Below are positions 35,727 to 49,372 of a DNA stretch of 64,000 bases, one piece after another. The stretch is from positions 5,806,867-5,870,866 of the forward strand of contig KV748178.1 of NCBI GenBank assembly GCA_001692895.1. Direction: 5' to 3'. The DNA comes from Cenococcum geophilum 1.58. Taxonomy: Eukaryota; Ascomycota; Dothideomycetes; Gloniales; Gloniaceae. Made by a program: the position numbers and the translations under genes. The notes beneath the pieces are model-generated. The model did not search any database. It worked only from the letters and a program-made list of their open reading frames with translations, and had not been told where the DNA came from. Each line of letters starts with the position of its first letter. The stretch's first letter is position 1.

Positions 35727-35942
35727 TGTATAATTATAGCACCTGTTGTACCAAACGCGTACTTACGCGTTTAGTGCACCAACCACTTATATGCTGACTA
35801 ATCAGGGGGAGGCGCGTCAGTATATAGACCACGTAGTCTACCTTAATAGAATCGACAGTCACCATCCAAACAAGCATACGATACTACATGTATTTCGTGC
35901 CCGTGGATACGACTCAATTGTATCATTAAGTTGATACAAACA
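35727..35942 (+). repeat. 5' LTR of element 1
   Basis: 216 bp, from TGTATAATTA to TGATACAAACA. It is almost free of RIP changes compared with its partner. Confidence 0.88.
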
Positions 35943-36102
35943 CTGATTAGTGAGCGCGCACAGATCAGCAATTACTTGATACCTCCCCCGAGCGATATAC
36001 GACAGCGACCACCCGTTCAGACTCCTAGTACAACCTGCTGGAAGGTCGGAAGTCGGGGATTACGGACCTATCACCAACTCTGTATACTTATTCAAGTCTT
36101 AG

Positions 36103-36107
36103 TACGG
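36103..36107. repeat. Left flank duplication (TACGG) of the Tc1/mariner-like element
   Basis: TACGG lies directly outside the left terminal inverted repeat and again at 37716-37720 outside the right one. Confidence 0.65.
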
Positions 36108-37715
36108 CTCTACGTAGCCGAAATAAGTGTCGGTTTGGGGCACGTGCGCACCCACCAAAATCATGCTTCACGATCATCGTTCACAACACCACAATATAGC
36201 CAAATTAATTCAATATCGAGTCATCTGCCCGTTAGCCCTAATACACTTATGCAGGCGCTTCGTATACCAGCTGTATATCTCTATAATCTTCTCCTGGTCC
36301 ACTTAGTTCTTCTAAACATCTATAAAACGCTCTAGTACTGTATCCTCCTCTTCTACGCGCTTTAAATGGAACTTCTTTTTAATAGGATAGGCTAAGGACT
36401 TTATAATTAATAGATCTAGTAATAAACTAGGTAATGTTAGAAGCTTTAAGTCCCATTCCTTTACCTAGGCTAAAGACTCCTTTAATTTATATATTAGGTA
36501 ACAAAGTCACCTTACCTATATATATTATTCCGCACAGCCGTGCCTGGCATTAAGCCAGTTACTTATTTACCTTTTATAGGTTTATATAGCTAAGTAGTGC
36601 GGAGCTTATTACCTTACATTATACGCTAAATCTACATCCTAATATAAAGTAATTCCCTTAATATTAAACTTTAAAAGAAGCTATGGCAATACCTGCTCAG
36701 TATAGGCTTTTAAGTTTATCTTCCCTACCTAGTTATCTACCTTATATAAGAAGAACTTCTTCTAGGTCCTGCTAATAACAATAAAGATATTAAATAGTTT
36801 AAGATGCTTCTTTTCTTAGGCCTTCTCCTTTTTATCCTTTTTAGTAACCCCCTTCTTTCTATAAACATTCTATAGTAAATAGCGGTAAAGATTACTACTC
36901 CTTCTCTTAATCCTATGGGTTTCTTTTACGCCTAAACTAAAGTAATATTTATTATAAAAAGTAATATTATTCTAGTCCTTAGAATAGGGTCTTTCTTCTA
37001 GCTATAAATAGTACCAGTTCTTCCTTCTATCTGCCTACTCTAGGTTAAGCCACTTCTCTTCCTCTATCTTTATATTAATATACCCTTTATCCTTTTTTAT
37101 AGCTCTTTAAATTAGCTTATTTCTAAGAGGTTAGCAACCTATTCTCTAAGTTAGAACCATTAAAAGATCTTTATAATTTAGGGCCTTTTAAATAATAGTC
37201 TACTATAGGGCTGATTTTAAGTCTTAATTAAGATTAGGGTCNTCTAAATATATGGTAATAGCGTGGGTGTNTTCCTTTATAAGGGCTTAATTTCTCCCTC
37301 TTATTTCTAGCNTAGAATTATATATAGTTCTATATTACTTTAAGGCTATAATATNTTACTAAGAGCGCTTAGTAATTCTAGTAGCCTACTATATAATAGC
37401 TAGAGGAATAGCCTTACCTAGCAATTAGCCAAAGATTTTGGCGTAGAGAACTCCTATATATAGAGGAGTCTTTAGATGCTTATTTTCCCTAGCGTTATAG
37501 TATAATTCTGGGGGTAGGGTAAAGTGTTTTACCCGCATCTTTTGGGATGCAGGCTCCTTGGTGACTCGGGTTATAATTGGTAATTACACCGAACGAATTT
37601 GGGTGCGAAATGGTGGTATTGTGAGGTTTGTTATGATTGTGAGGCATACTTAGGGGCTTTGTTTGGGTGGGGCGCGCACGTGCCCCAAACCGACACTTAT
37701 TTCGGCTACGTAGAG
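36108..37715 (-). mobile_element. Tc1/mariner-like DNA transposon inside the LTR-element leader
   Basis: The 1608-bp element has 42-bp perfect terminal inverted repeats (36108-36149 and 37674-37715) that begin CTCTACGTAGCCGAAATAAG. The minus strand carries a decayed transposase-like stretch: RKNWYYLQLEERPYSKDQ, HLKLFNIFIVISRT, then ITLYQDVDLAYNVR near 36.64 kb, which resembles the second acidic box of DDE_3-type transposases. Several stops interrupt it. The outer duplication reads TACGG on both sides; Tc1/mariner elements normally duplicate TA, so either the flank carries extra bases or the superfamily call needs revision. Both TIRs and about 200 bp inside them look little mutated, whereas the middle is RIP-like. 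Four undetermined bases (37242, 37271, 37312, 37355) lie within it. Confidence 0.7.
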
Positions 37716-37720
37716 TACGG
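37716..37720. repeat. Right flank duplication (TACGG) of the Tc1/mariner-like element
   Basis: Second copy of TACGG. Without the insert the leader would read on directly from one copy. Confidence 0.65.
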
Positions 37721-37799
37721 TTTACCGGAAGTTTATAGACGCGAATACAGACCTTTACAGAACCCCCTATCCTCAACCCCCTCGAACCTTAAACCTCTT

Positions 37800-37960
37800 C
37801 GGACCTTTTACGGAAACCCCTTACCCTTCTGCGAACCATTACGGACCTGCTAATTACTTTTACGGACCGTTATAAGACCTTATAGAAACCCCTACCCTTC
37901 TCCAAACTATTACGGACCCGTTAATTGCCTTTACGGACCACTATAAGACCTCTTCCACCC
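37800..37960 (+). repeat. Two-unit direct repeat in the LTR-element leader
   Basis: Two imperfect units of about 75-80 bp, each containing ACCCTTCT, then ATTACGGACC and CTTTTACGGACC or CCTTTACGGACC, then TATAAGACCT. They lie just before the gag remnant. Confidence 0.7.
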
Positions 37961-40900
37961 GCTACGCACCACACTACACTATATAGTATGGTAAATATTA
38001 GTAAGCAAATTAGCGAAGGTTAAAGGAAGTAAAGTTAGGGAGTCGACCTTACGTCTATGGACGGCGTTAACGACTACATTAATTTCAAAATCCTTAAATA
38101 CGGACACTATAAGCTTTTAAATAACAACCTATAGGAACAATATAAGGAAGACTTTACAGACTTTACGGAAGCTATTCTTAAGGCTTATAACCCTACTGCT
38201 ATCTATAACCTATGAACCCTTTTATATCACCAAGGTGTATAGGTTAAAAAGGATAAACAAGTTACTGTTATACGGTCCTTATACAATATAATACAGAAGG
38301 AGGACTAAATAGAATGGATAAAAGAGGAAATCCTAGACTAGGTTAAAGCTACTAAAGAACTCTTTACTTCTTCTAAACTTAACGGGATTGCTAGCCTTAT
38401 ACCTAACCTACTTAACTAAATTTGTCCTATAAACCTAAGCAGTTTTAGAATTAATCTTACGGGCTAAAGTATACCTAGTACTTAAGTTACGGACCGTAAT
38501 ACCCCCGTAACCCAAATTACGGACTATAATACCCCTATAAACCAAAATACGGACTAAAACCCTTTCGTTTAAGTTATAAATCCGTAACCTACTAAAGTAA
38601 AGACCTATAGTAAGGAGCTAGCTAACCTAGCTAAGCTCTATACCAACAAATCTAAGTATAGCGGTAAAAATGATAACTTTAACTTTAAACTAACCATTTT
38701 TACGGACCTCTATTAGAAGGCCGATATTTTTAAATAGGAGTTTAGCCAAGCCTACTTTACTATACTGCGCGGCCTAGTACTTAACTACTACTACACTAAC
38801 CTTAAAAGTAACCCCCTTGGTGTTCCCTTTAATAAGCTATATAAAGCCATATATAACTACTTTAAAGGACCGGAATATAAGCGTAATATTTTTACCCAAT
38901 AGAATGCAACTAAGTTACGGACCGTAATGGACAAGAACACTAAAAAATTAACTATAAAGTGCCTGCAAATCCTTATTAAAGACCTCCGCTACCTATAGTA
39001 TGGTTTTAATATTAAGCTTTAAACGGACGACTTCCTGTATAATAAACTTATTACGGCCTGCTAGGAAATAGAACCCTGTAAATACGCCTATTATAAGCCC
39101 GCAGACACTATAGCTAGCCTTATTAATGATTTACGGTCCTTTATTATAATGTATAAAGCCTTAAACCCGCTAGGCAGTACTTAAGCCTTTATTACGGACC
39201 TACAAAATCTATAAACTAACTTAGATGCCTACTTTACGGACCGCCGCTACCGCTAGCAGCACCCGTATTAACTAGGTCCTACCCGTAACCCCTATAGTAA
39301 CTCCTATATAAAAGCATACCCCTATAGACAAACTAATTAGAGGTGCTTTATATATGGTAAAGAAGGATATTGGTCTATAAGGTATACCTAGGAAGAACGT
39401 AATAAGTCTAAGAAGAGATTTAATAGACGGATTAACTAGTTTATCTTAGACTACAAAGGAGAGGAAGTAGAAGAGTCTCTTAACGAGTTAATAAAAGCCC
39501 TTATAATTAACTTTAACTTAAACGCTTAGGAATAGGAGACTTTAAAGACGTTTTTAACCACTTTTGGACCTTTTACGGACAACTAAGCCTTTAATATTAC
39601 GACCGTATTAGCCAACCGTTCCTTTATATACTTAATTGCGCCCGAAAACCAATCTATAAGTACCCCCGTTACGGACGTTATAGACCACAAATAGGACCTA
39701 TTTGTATACATTACTATAGAACGCTATACCCCTAAAGAATTTTATAGCGTTATAATCGATACAGGTGCCTCTAAAAAGTCTACTATAGGTTATAGACAAT
39801 ACCTTGTATATAAGACCACTACAAATAATATTACGGATATTAATACTATATAAACTGGGGCCGTAAATGTCCAATTTGGCATTAGCTTAACCGCATTAAT
39901 TGGATTAATTATAGTTAAGACTCCAATTAGCCTAGTTAACTTCCACGTAGTAAAAGCGGACACCCCTTTCCTACTCTGCCTTGCAGACATGGATAGATTA
40001 TAGGTGTATTATAACAATGTTACGGACACCCTAATTGGCCCCGTAACTGCCCTAGAAAGTAAGTATATTACCCTACTAATTATATAATAATTTGGACACT
40101 CGTTCCTTATATAGGGAGAGACTATATAGACCTATATTTAGGAATCTTTTGACTATAACCCGTGCTATTTTACTAGTATGGAAATCCACCGCCTATACTG
40201 CTGTTTCGGCCACCTGTTAGCCGAAAAGCTATATAAAGTCCTTAAATGCTCTGGATATAACGACGTTAACAAAAAGGCAATTAACCACCTAACTAAATAC
40301 TGCTTTTTCTGCTAGAAATATGGACGTTTCCTAGGCTAATTTAAGTTTACTCTTTATAAGGATCTTAACTTTAACCACTTAGTATACGTAGACATTATAT
40401 ATATTAACGGCAGCCTAGTATTATATATAATTGACGAGGCAACCTACTATTAAGCCGCCCGTTGGTTACAAAATATATCCACAAAATATACTTAGGATAT
40501 TTTACGGACTTGCTGGATTAATATATACATTAGACCTCCTAAGTATATTACCTATAACGCTAGTAGGAACTTTATTAGCAAGGAATTCTAACAGTATGCT
40601 ATAGCCATGGCTATTTTAATAAAAGCCGTTCTAGTTAAGGCGCACTAGTCCGTTAGACTTATTAAGCGAGTTTATTTAGCTTTACGGAGAGCTTACTAGA
40701 TTATTATAGATAAGTGTAAGGATATCTAAAAGGAACTAGCTTTATAGATAGCCGTAAAAGCCGTTAATAATACCGCTAGCCCTAACGGACTAGTACCTAC
40801 CCTTTTAGTTTACGGAGCCTACCTAAGGATAAGTAACCTAGGCCTTTCTGCCCTATCTATTACGGAATGAGTAGTTGCAATATAGAAGGCAATAGCCGAA

Positions 40901-43131
40901 ATAGTTAAATTACGGGCTAAATAAGCTGTTAACAGCGCCTTATATTACCGCAATGGACCTAATATAACCTTAGTTTATAATCTCCCGCTTAATTCTAAAG
41001 TCCTTATATAGCGTAAGAGCGGCAATTGGACTGGACCTTATTGTTTACTAGCTATAGAAGACAAAACTTATTGCGTATAACTTCTTAGTAGACCAACCAG
41101 CTTTAGAAGCACGTCCGTAAAACCCTACTTTTGGTCTAAAAATACCTATAATGCCAAACTAGACAAACGGGAAGCACCCGCTAAACCAGACGAACTAGAA
41201 GTACCCCCGCCTACTTTAGAAGCCCCTTAGGAACTCACTAAACCTGCTAAACCTACCGTAAAGCGTGGTTAAGGACGCCCCTAAAAGCACCCTATAATAG
41301 AGAATTACTTAACCTCTACAGGCACGTCTATAAGGCAATCCCCGCCTATAGATATATTAGTTCTAGTATAGGAAACCCCTTTTACGGACTTATAACGCAA
41401 AGAGATTAATAGACTACTTAAAAAGGGCGTCTTTGCGGTTATAACGGAGAAAGATATTCCGCAAGGCGTCTATATATTTAACTTACGCTTTATTAACGAA
41501 ATTAAACACCCTAGTACTAATAAAGCCTTTAAGAAATTAAGGCTTATTATATAAGCTTATAACAACTAGGGAAAGGACTTAATCCTTACGCAATCGCCTA
41601 TAATTTAACGGGTTAGTTAACGGATTATACTTGCACTTACGCCTAGACTATAGCAAACTAAACCTATAGCCCTCTACTTACGGGATATCTCGCAAGCCTA
41701 TATATAGTCTAATACCTACCTAAGTAGAGACATCTTTATACAACTACCCCTTAAGCTTAATTTGCAACTAGGAACAATTTTATAAGTTATAAAACCCCTT
41801 TATAAAGTGCCAAAAGCTAGAAACCACTGGTTTAAAACATATTACTAGTATTACGTTAGTAAACTTAAAATAGAATAATTGACCTACGACCCCTGCCTCC
41901 TATACACCCTATTAAACGGCCTTGGTATTATTGGACTCTAAATAGATAATACCCTCTTCTTAGCGGACCGGACTTTTGTGGACGCTAAAGAGACTAAACT
42001 ATAAGAGGCAAAGTTCTTAGTAAAGCCGTAAGAACAGTTAACTAAGTAGACTCTAATTAAGTTTAATAGAGGCTTAATTATATAAAAGGGCAACCTAATC
42101 TAGCTAACTTAGAAACGCTAAGCTTAAAACCTAAAGCTTGTTATAGTAAAGCCTACGGACCTTACCAGTTCCCGCGGAGAGACCTATAAGACCGTAAATA
42201 TAAAGGACTAATACGTTGTATAGCGTGTAAAAGGCGCCTATATTACTATAGTCTATTAACCTAAATCTGCCTACGATTTATCCTTTATGGCCTAGGTAAT
42301 AGATCTATAAGAGGAAAATATTAAGCAGCTTAATAAGCGTATTTAGTGGCAAATTAACAATGTAATAAGAGGACTTACTTTTATACCACTAGACCTAAAT
42401 TCCTTTAGTGTACTAATATTTACGGACGCCTCCTTCGCTAATAATAGAGACCTATTATCACAAATCGGCTTTATAATTATACTTATAGACTATAATTAGG
42501 ACGCAAATATACTATATTAGTCTTTAATTAAATGCAAATAAGTAACCCGCAGTATATTAGCTTCTAAACTATACGCACTAGCTTACGGCTTTAATATAGG
42601 AGCCGTAATTAAGTTAAAAATCCAGAAGATTCTATAATTAGAGCAATTACCCCTAGTTCTATACACCGATTTAAAGTCCCTCTACAACTGCCTAGTTAAA
42701 CTAGGTACGACATAAGAGAAGAGGCTTATAGTCGACCTAATGTGCTTATATCAGGCCTACGAACAACGTGAGATTACAGAGGTCAAATAGATCAGCAGCG
42801 GAGATAACCTAGTGGACGCTATAACTAAGGTAATGCCATGTTAAGCTCTAAAAACCCTAATTAATACAAATAAGCTTAATCTAAAGGTTATAAAATAGGT
42901 GGAACGTGACTAACGGAGCACTTATGGTTTATTTACAGTCCGTTGGAAGGCCGTACGGTTCATTTTATGGGCCGTAAGTAGGACTTACGGCTAGCTTAAA
43001 GCACCGTTTGGAAGGCAGCCTAGAAGGCACCTTAGGAGGGATTTCCTATGTATTTCTTTTGTGTTTTACGGTTTTATTAAAAGCGATTACGGAGGTTATA
43101 TACAAGTGGGTCTATCTTTAAGTACCGCTAG

Positions 43132-43347
43132 TATATAATTACAGCACCTGTTGTACCAAACGCGTACTTACGCGTTTAGTGCACCAACTACTTATATACT
43201 AACTAATTAGGGGGAGGCGCGTCAGTATATAGACTACGTAGTCTACCTTAATAGAATTGACAGTCACCATCTAAACAAGCATACGATACTACATGTATTT
43301 CGTGCCCGTGGATACGACTCAATTGTATCATTAAGTTGATACAAACA
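43132..43347 (+). repeat. 3' LTR of element 1
   Basis: 216 bp, partner of 35727-35942. Nine positions differ between the two LTRs; eight are CpA-to-TpA or TpG-to-TpA, seven of them mutated in this copy, including its first dinucleotide. Confidence 0.88.
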
Positions 43348-43352
43348 CTAAC
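43348..43352. repeat. Target-site duplication of LTR element 1, right copy
   Basis: CTAAC, matching 35722-35726. Confidence 0.85.
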
Positions 43353-44471
43353 TATTAACTACCTCTGGCGTATTAAAGTGTTCCTTAGGAAAGCCTGGCT
43401 AAGCTTAACTCTAATTAATCCTAAGTTAATGCGGACAAAGAAGATCCTGCTAAATTAAAGCGGCCGTGCGATTTAGCTGAGACGTCTATTAATTAAGGTA
43501 TTTAGTAAGCTAAAATTCAAGCAGCGTAGTTAAAGTATACTAAGAAATTAACTTAACAGTAGCTAGGATACTTTTATATTACTTTATATAGCAAGATAGA
43601 ATTAATATATTTAAGAGTTGGGATTATAAAGAAATCCTTCTTCTCCAATTACCTACTAATATAGGTAACGCACTATTTCTGTAGCTTAGGACTGGTTTTA
43701 GATAGCCGCACTATAGCAATTAATTATCCTATATTCTTAAGGATAATATATATATAATAGGACCTAAGCTTCTAGGCGTTCCCAAAGTTAATCTAGCATG
43801 ACTTTTACAGGGCTTTTCTATATGCCCGTTTAGTTATAGTTTACTCTATAATACTAAACTACGTAACTTTATAAGCCTTAAATCCTAATATAGCAGACTC
43901 TTTATGTGATTCTCTTTTATATTAGGTTTCTACTAACCTACTAAAAGTTTTAACTTAACTCTTTAAGCAACCGTATCTTTATCTACCAAATATAGATAAA
44001 ATATAGTATATTAAGGTATATATATAACTATTAGATTATATAAAAACACTTATTTACCCTAACCAAGTCTGAGGCTAGGCTATAGGCCGCTGCTATTATA
44101 ATCACCCGCCGACCTCCTTATCCTTAAATAATTGTACTATATTATATATACTAAACGCCAGAAAGAGATTAAATAGATATTAAAGGATAGGATAATAAAT
44201 AAGGCTATAGTGGTTATAGCACTTAGCCAACTAAGCTCTTAGAATAGACTTCCTAACTTTAAGGATTCTAACGGTAAGATTACTAGCTTTAAGCTTTAAA
44301 GTAGGGAGTTGCTTGGAGTCTAAATAAACGCAACTTAGCTATTTAGGGAACTTAGTGGCGGGATATCTTATATATCTATCTAGGGAACGGGCACTAAATA
44401 ATATAGCTTATTATAGCTTTATAGTTCCTTAGGGTATTAGTTAGGTTATAAGTACTGTTTAAACTGCGGAT

Positions 44472-44590
44472 ATACCTGTGGTTCTAGTTATATGTTAAGG
44501 TACTTTCTAAGCGTTATATACCGCTATTATTCTAGTTATATATTAAGGTACTCCCTAAGCGTCTACTATTATTCTAGTTATAAAGTGAGG
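44472..44590 (+). repeat. Imperfect direct repeat of about 50 bp
   Basis: TTCTAGTTATATRTTAAGGTACT ends a shared block that occurs twice, followed by CTAAGCG and a CTATTA junction; a third partial copy starts TTCTAGTTATAAAG. Confidence 0.65.
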
Positions 44591-47500
44591 CGCATTAACT
44601 ATAACTCTTAATTGGAGTATACGCGCGCTAGGTATTAGGATCCTTATTGCTGAAATTACCTATTAGTAGATATAAGAGGCTAGATATAAGGATATCCGCC
44701 TTAATATGCGAAATGTTTAATTAAATATCTATATACTGTTCCGCTTCCAAATACGGCTATTTCTCTAAAAACTCTTAGTAGGTATTCTAATAACTACTTT
44801 ATAGACTTTACTAAAACAGAAACTACTTTAGCCTAGAGGTAACGAGCTTATAAAGGCGCGTATACCCGACGAGTTACCCTAATATTTATAGTTTAACTAA
44901 AATAAGATTCTAAAAACCGTACTATCTTTATAAAGATATTGTTAAAGGTATAAACCTATTAACTTAGTAGCTAGGGTTAATATTCTAAGGCAGATCTTAT
45001 ACTAAGGCATTATATTTACGTATAATAAGAGAACCTTATACTCTTCTTCTAGTAGGGCTGCCCTCTCCCATCTAGAAAAGATTAGTAATTATATTAGATT
45101 ACGGCAAGATATTATACTTAATACTTAAATAAGGTCCTAGTCTGATAACCAAACTAGAGTAGAAGTAGTTTAGCTTTTCGCCTGCGCTAATATATTGCTT
45201 ATATTTTATCTAGTCCGTTTATCCTAGTATATTACTCCTAATAACAGCCTTTCTCCTATTTATCTTTATCTCACAGTACTTCTCCTAGCGAGTTATATAT
45301 TTCTCTAAGCATAAGAGGAAAGTGTAGATCATTCTATAGCGTATATAGTCATCCTTTAGATGTTTGATGTCTTTAAATATTAGATATACAAGGTAGGTAT
45401 TAGTAGTTGGCGAAGATAATTGCTTAGGAAGTATATTCTAGAAGGTCTATAGCTTTAAATTAAAAGGCTAATAAGATTCCGGATAGAACTTATCTATTTA
45501 TATACCGTCCTTTTCCGTAAACTTAAACTTAAACTTTCCGTTATTTACTGCACTATATAGTATTTGCGCATCGTATAATACTTCTATAAAGACTCTAACC
45601 TTTTAACGCTTATTAAGATATAATAAGTTATTATATAAGGAAAAGAAGGCCTTAAGTAAGGGATTAGGATTAGCGAGAGCCTTTTTCCGCTTTTGTCTCT
45701 AGGTTTTCGCTATTAGCATCTTTATTACCCTATAAGAGTTTGCTTGCCTCTTTACTACCTACTATACGCCTAGGTATACTGAACTCGGGCAGTAGGACTT
45801 AAAAATCCAGTATTGCGCCGGACTATTTATACAACATAATCACCTAGAAGCAGTAGGGTCAGTTATAAAAGCGTTTGGCATAGCGGCTATAGTAAATTCT
45901 ACGTTAAGCCCAATTGAGAATAACTAGTATAGTTATCCCAGATGGCGTAAACCGGGCTAAGATATGCAGCTAGCGCCCGCTATATTATATGGGTGTAATT
46001 AGCTTATTTTCCTATATAAAGCTAACGTATTTAAGTTCTCCTTCTTACACATTTTTCTATTCGGCATTGCATTTGGTGGAATATAGGCCTATATATAGTG
46101 CTTCAGCCTTTTTAAGGTAGGGAAAGTACCTAAATAGGGCATATATACCTTTTAAAGGAGTTTTTTTCTTAAATAGCCGGGAGAGTATTTGATAAAGAGT
46201 TTAGGCTTATATCTTGGGAGTAGCTCTAAAGGTTTAAGCTAGTTTTTACTTATTAGCTAATAGAATAAGAGTGGCTATATTATAAATTAAGTGGCCTAGT
46301 GGCACTCTCCTGGAGCGTACCCTAATACCATTATTATTTTAAAAAGCTGCGGATTTAGAATATAGTCTATATATTCCCTTAAAAATGAGTCTCCTTAGCG
46401 GCCTTATAATAAATATTCTAGCTATAGCGTGTTTAGAAAACTAGCGTAATAGATATACGACCTTATTACTAACGACACCAATACCTATAATACTAATACC
46501 TACGACATTAATATATACGACACCTGCGAAACCTATAATACCTAAAACACTTCTATTACCTCTTACGCCTAAAGCACCTTAATAGCTTCCTCTATATTAT
46601 ACAGAACTAGAAGTAAGTCCCAGCCCAATAACTCTTTTACTATCACAATCTTACCTCTAAAAGTGCATAATCTATTAGGAAGAGCCTAAGGCTTATAATA
46701 CTAGTTAGTTAGGAATATTTGTTAAATATCCTAGAGCAGAGCAAATAGATGGTCATCTTATATATAAGGCGTATATTCTTATAGAAGGGGAAAAGGAATA
46801 GAAAATATAGCTGATATATCCTTACTACTTTAATATAGAAAGTGGGACAGAGGTACACTCTAATAAGATTATATAAAGATAGGGATACTATATAGTAAAG
46901 ACAATCTATTATTTCGTTTAACTACTCTATAGTTCTTGCCTATAGATACGCGACCCCAAACCTTTGGTAAAGGTAGTCCTATTATATATCCCGTGCTAAT
47001 ATAAAGGTGCTATATTCTAGCTTTATTGCTATAGGCGCTTACTAATACCCACCAATAATCTATATCTCCCCTAATCTCCCCCAGAATTATATAAATAGCA
47101 CGACCAACTTATAAATAACTGCTGTGTCTAAAGGGGTGGTTCTATCCCCGTAGAACTAGCGGCTAGATAGTAACCCTTTAAAAGAGGGCGGAAGAACCTT
47201 ATAGGGTTTATATTATGCCCACGGATTGTGGCGTATTAATACTTTATTTACTTAGGGAAGAATATAATAGATGCGGAGGTAATAATCTAGTAGGATATAT
47301 AATCCTAGAGGACTAGCTTCTACTATAAGCTACACTAGTGTATAAGTAAATTTTCATTTTATAAAGCTATAAATTCTTACCTCGATCTTACGCAGTTCGT
47401 CGTATTTAGTTTCTGAGTACGAATTGTTACACTTATGCTATAAACTATTGTCGGCTTACTCCTTAATTAGCGTAAGTATCTGCTAAGGGGTTTTCTTTAT

Positions 47501-49337
47501 CTATCTTTATTAGTTTTAGTTACTTAACGGATAGATAAAGTTACCTATATCTCCTCCTCTATTACCTCGTCAGACTAATAATCTTCAATCTTAGTAAAGG
47601 TAGGGGAAGGGAGGTTAGGAGAAAAAAGAGGAGAAGGGAAGGAAAGGGAAAGGAGAGTAGGAGAAGATAAAGTAGAAGAAGATATAGATTTCAATCTCTA
47701 ATTAAGTTTAACAGTAACTACGCCGGAAGTAAAGCTAAGAGAAGGCTTAGGGCTATTAAATCGGTTTTATAGAGGACCTCTCTCTATACTAGTATTTAAA
47801 TTTTTATTTAAAAGTACAGCGGTAGGTAAGGATTGGAGAATGTAGGTAAAGGGGATAGTAAATAAAGAGGGATGCGGGCGAGGATTATAAGAACCCGTAA
47901 AAGGCGCCTGTAAATCTATATAAGGCGTAAGCCCTAGATAGACGTGTATTTAGTACCGCATATTTTTATTAGAGGCTATGCTAAATCCATTTTAATAATA
48001 GAAGTAGGTAAGGCTGAAACAATTATACTATTATATCTTAATATGCGACCAACATATTAGATATAAGAAAGCCGTTAGAAATGGTATATATAAATTTAGT
48101 AAGATATTAATAACTAAAGACACTAAAAGTCCTAACTAAGAGGCGTTAAGCCTAGTATATACTAATCTCCTTATATTACAATTGCCTCCATCCTGTCTCG
48201 CGTATAATAAAAATCTTAGTATATACTATCTTTTAAGGACGAGTAAGAAAGCCGTAAAGGGCTTATAAGAGCAGTTTGGCTATTATCTAACCTTTTATAG
48301 TAGGAGGGATAAAAGGGAAATAGACTAGTTAAGGTAGTAAAAGGTATTCGCGTTATAATTTACTAGGGTCTTCTCTAGCTAATACAGGCAATTTAAAACT
48401 TTAGCTAATTAGTAACAAATTGGACGTATTTTATAAGGAGAAGTTTACCGTTATAAAAGGGATGTTATAGTCCTTATAAGTAGCTGCTAGCACCACATAC
48501 GCTAGGATGGGGAGTACTGTAACGGCGTTTATAAGGACTATTATAGCGTGCCTTTAGATAAGGTTGTTATGCTTTATAGTAAACAAACGGAGCAATTCTT
48601 GGCGGTAGGAGCCGTGATTGTATATAAAACCGCTCTTACTTCTAATGCGGCTTCTAAGGAGAATTAAATATATATATATAATAAAGATCTCTTTAAGGCT
48701 GACGAGGCTAACCTCTAATATAAACCAAAAGTGGGAACTCTTTAAGAGGGGTATATGGCCTGCTTTGGCAACTAAACTGTAGATATAGGTTAGAGGAAAA
48801 GGTTAGAAGAGTATATAGGAAGAACCTATAGTTTAAAGAGTGCTATCCTTAATAAGAACACTACTGCCCTAAGTCCCGTAAAAATTGGCTTGCCAATATT
48901 AGCTTTAAGAAGAATATTGTTTAGCGATGTATACTATATTTGTTAGCTTTGCCCCTCTTTAAATTTACTTTATAAATTACTTTAATAATTAGAGGAATAG
49001 TTGCAAACCCGTATAAAATAATAAGCGGTAATCTTGCGTCAGCTATAATAAGATATTAGTTCTATTTCTGGCCTAAAAATTAAATATAGTTTAACGTACA
49101 GCGTACGTGATTCTAAAATACATTAATAATAACTAAAATAATAGTAGAAATAAATTGGGGTAATAAGAGGAGGGTAGCTAGTACTAAAGCTTATTATATT
49201 ACTTTTTATTTTCTATTATAAAAATAAAAATAGAAGTAAAAACTTAGGCAGATAAATATATAAGTAGTCGAGATATACTAAAGGAGAGTTATTAATTTCA
49301 TTATAATAGTGGTAAAGAGTATCTATATAAATAAATA

Positions 49338-49372
49338 AGGGCCGCGATATATATATATACGTACGCGGCCAG
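49338..49372. repeat. GGCCGCG hairpin with AT-rich loop
   Basis: GGCCGCG and CGCGGCC flank an almost pure TATA loop with an ACGTA at its right side. Confidence 0.6.

Larger units (their letters stand above)
35727..43347 (+). mobile_element. Copia-order LTR retrotransposon, fossil (element 1)
   Basis: This is a complete-length 7.6-kb element with two 216-bp LTRs and a CTAAC target duplication. Plus-strand remnants of gag (about 38.06-39.4 kb), protease and integrase (39.7-40.9 kb; FYSVIIDTGA, YIIDEATYY), reverse transcriptase (41.4-42.1 kb) and RNase H (42.4-42.85 kb; FTDASFA) are in Ty1/Copia order, integrase before RT. The coding part is broken by a large number of RIP changes and is not functional. 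A Tc1/mariner-like transposon sits in its leader. The 5' LTR and the adjoining leader look far less mutated than the body and 3' LTR. LTR identity is about 96%, but since nearly all differences are RIP-type it does not date the insertion well. Confidence 0.88.

Noticed and set aside
35746-36335. Two short plus-strand ORFs in the LTR and leader of element 1.
   Set aside because: They overlap the LTR and the transposon end, have no recognisable motif, and exist because this part is little mutated.
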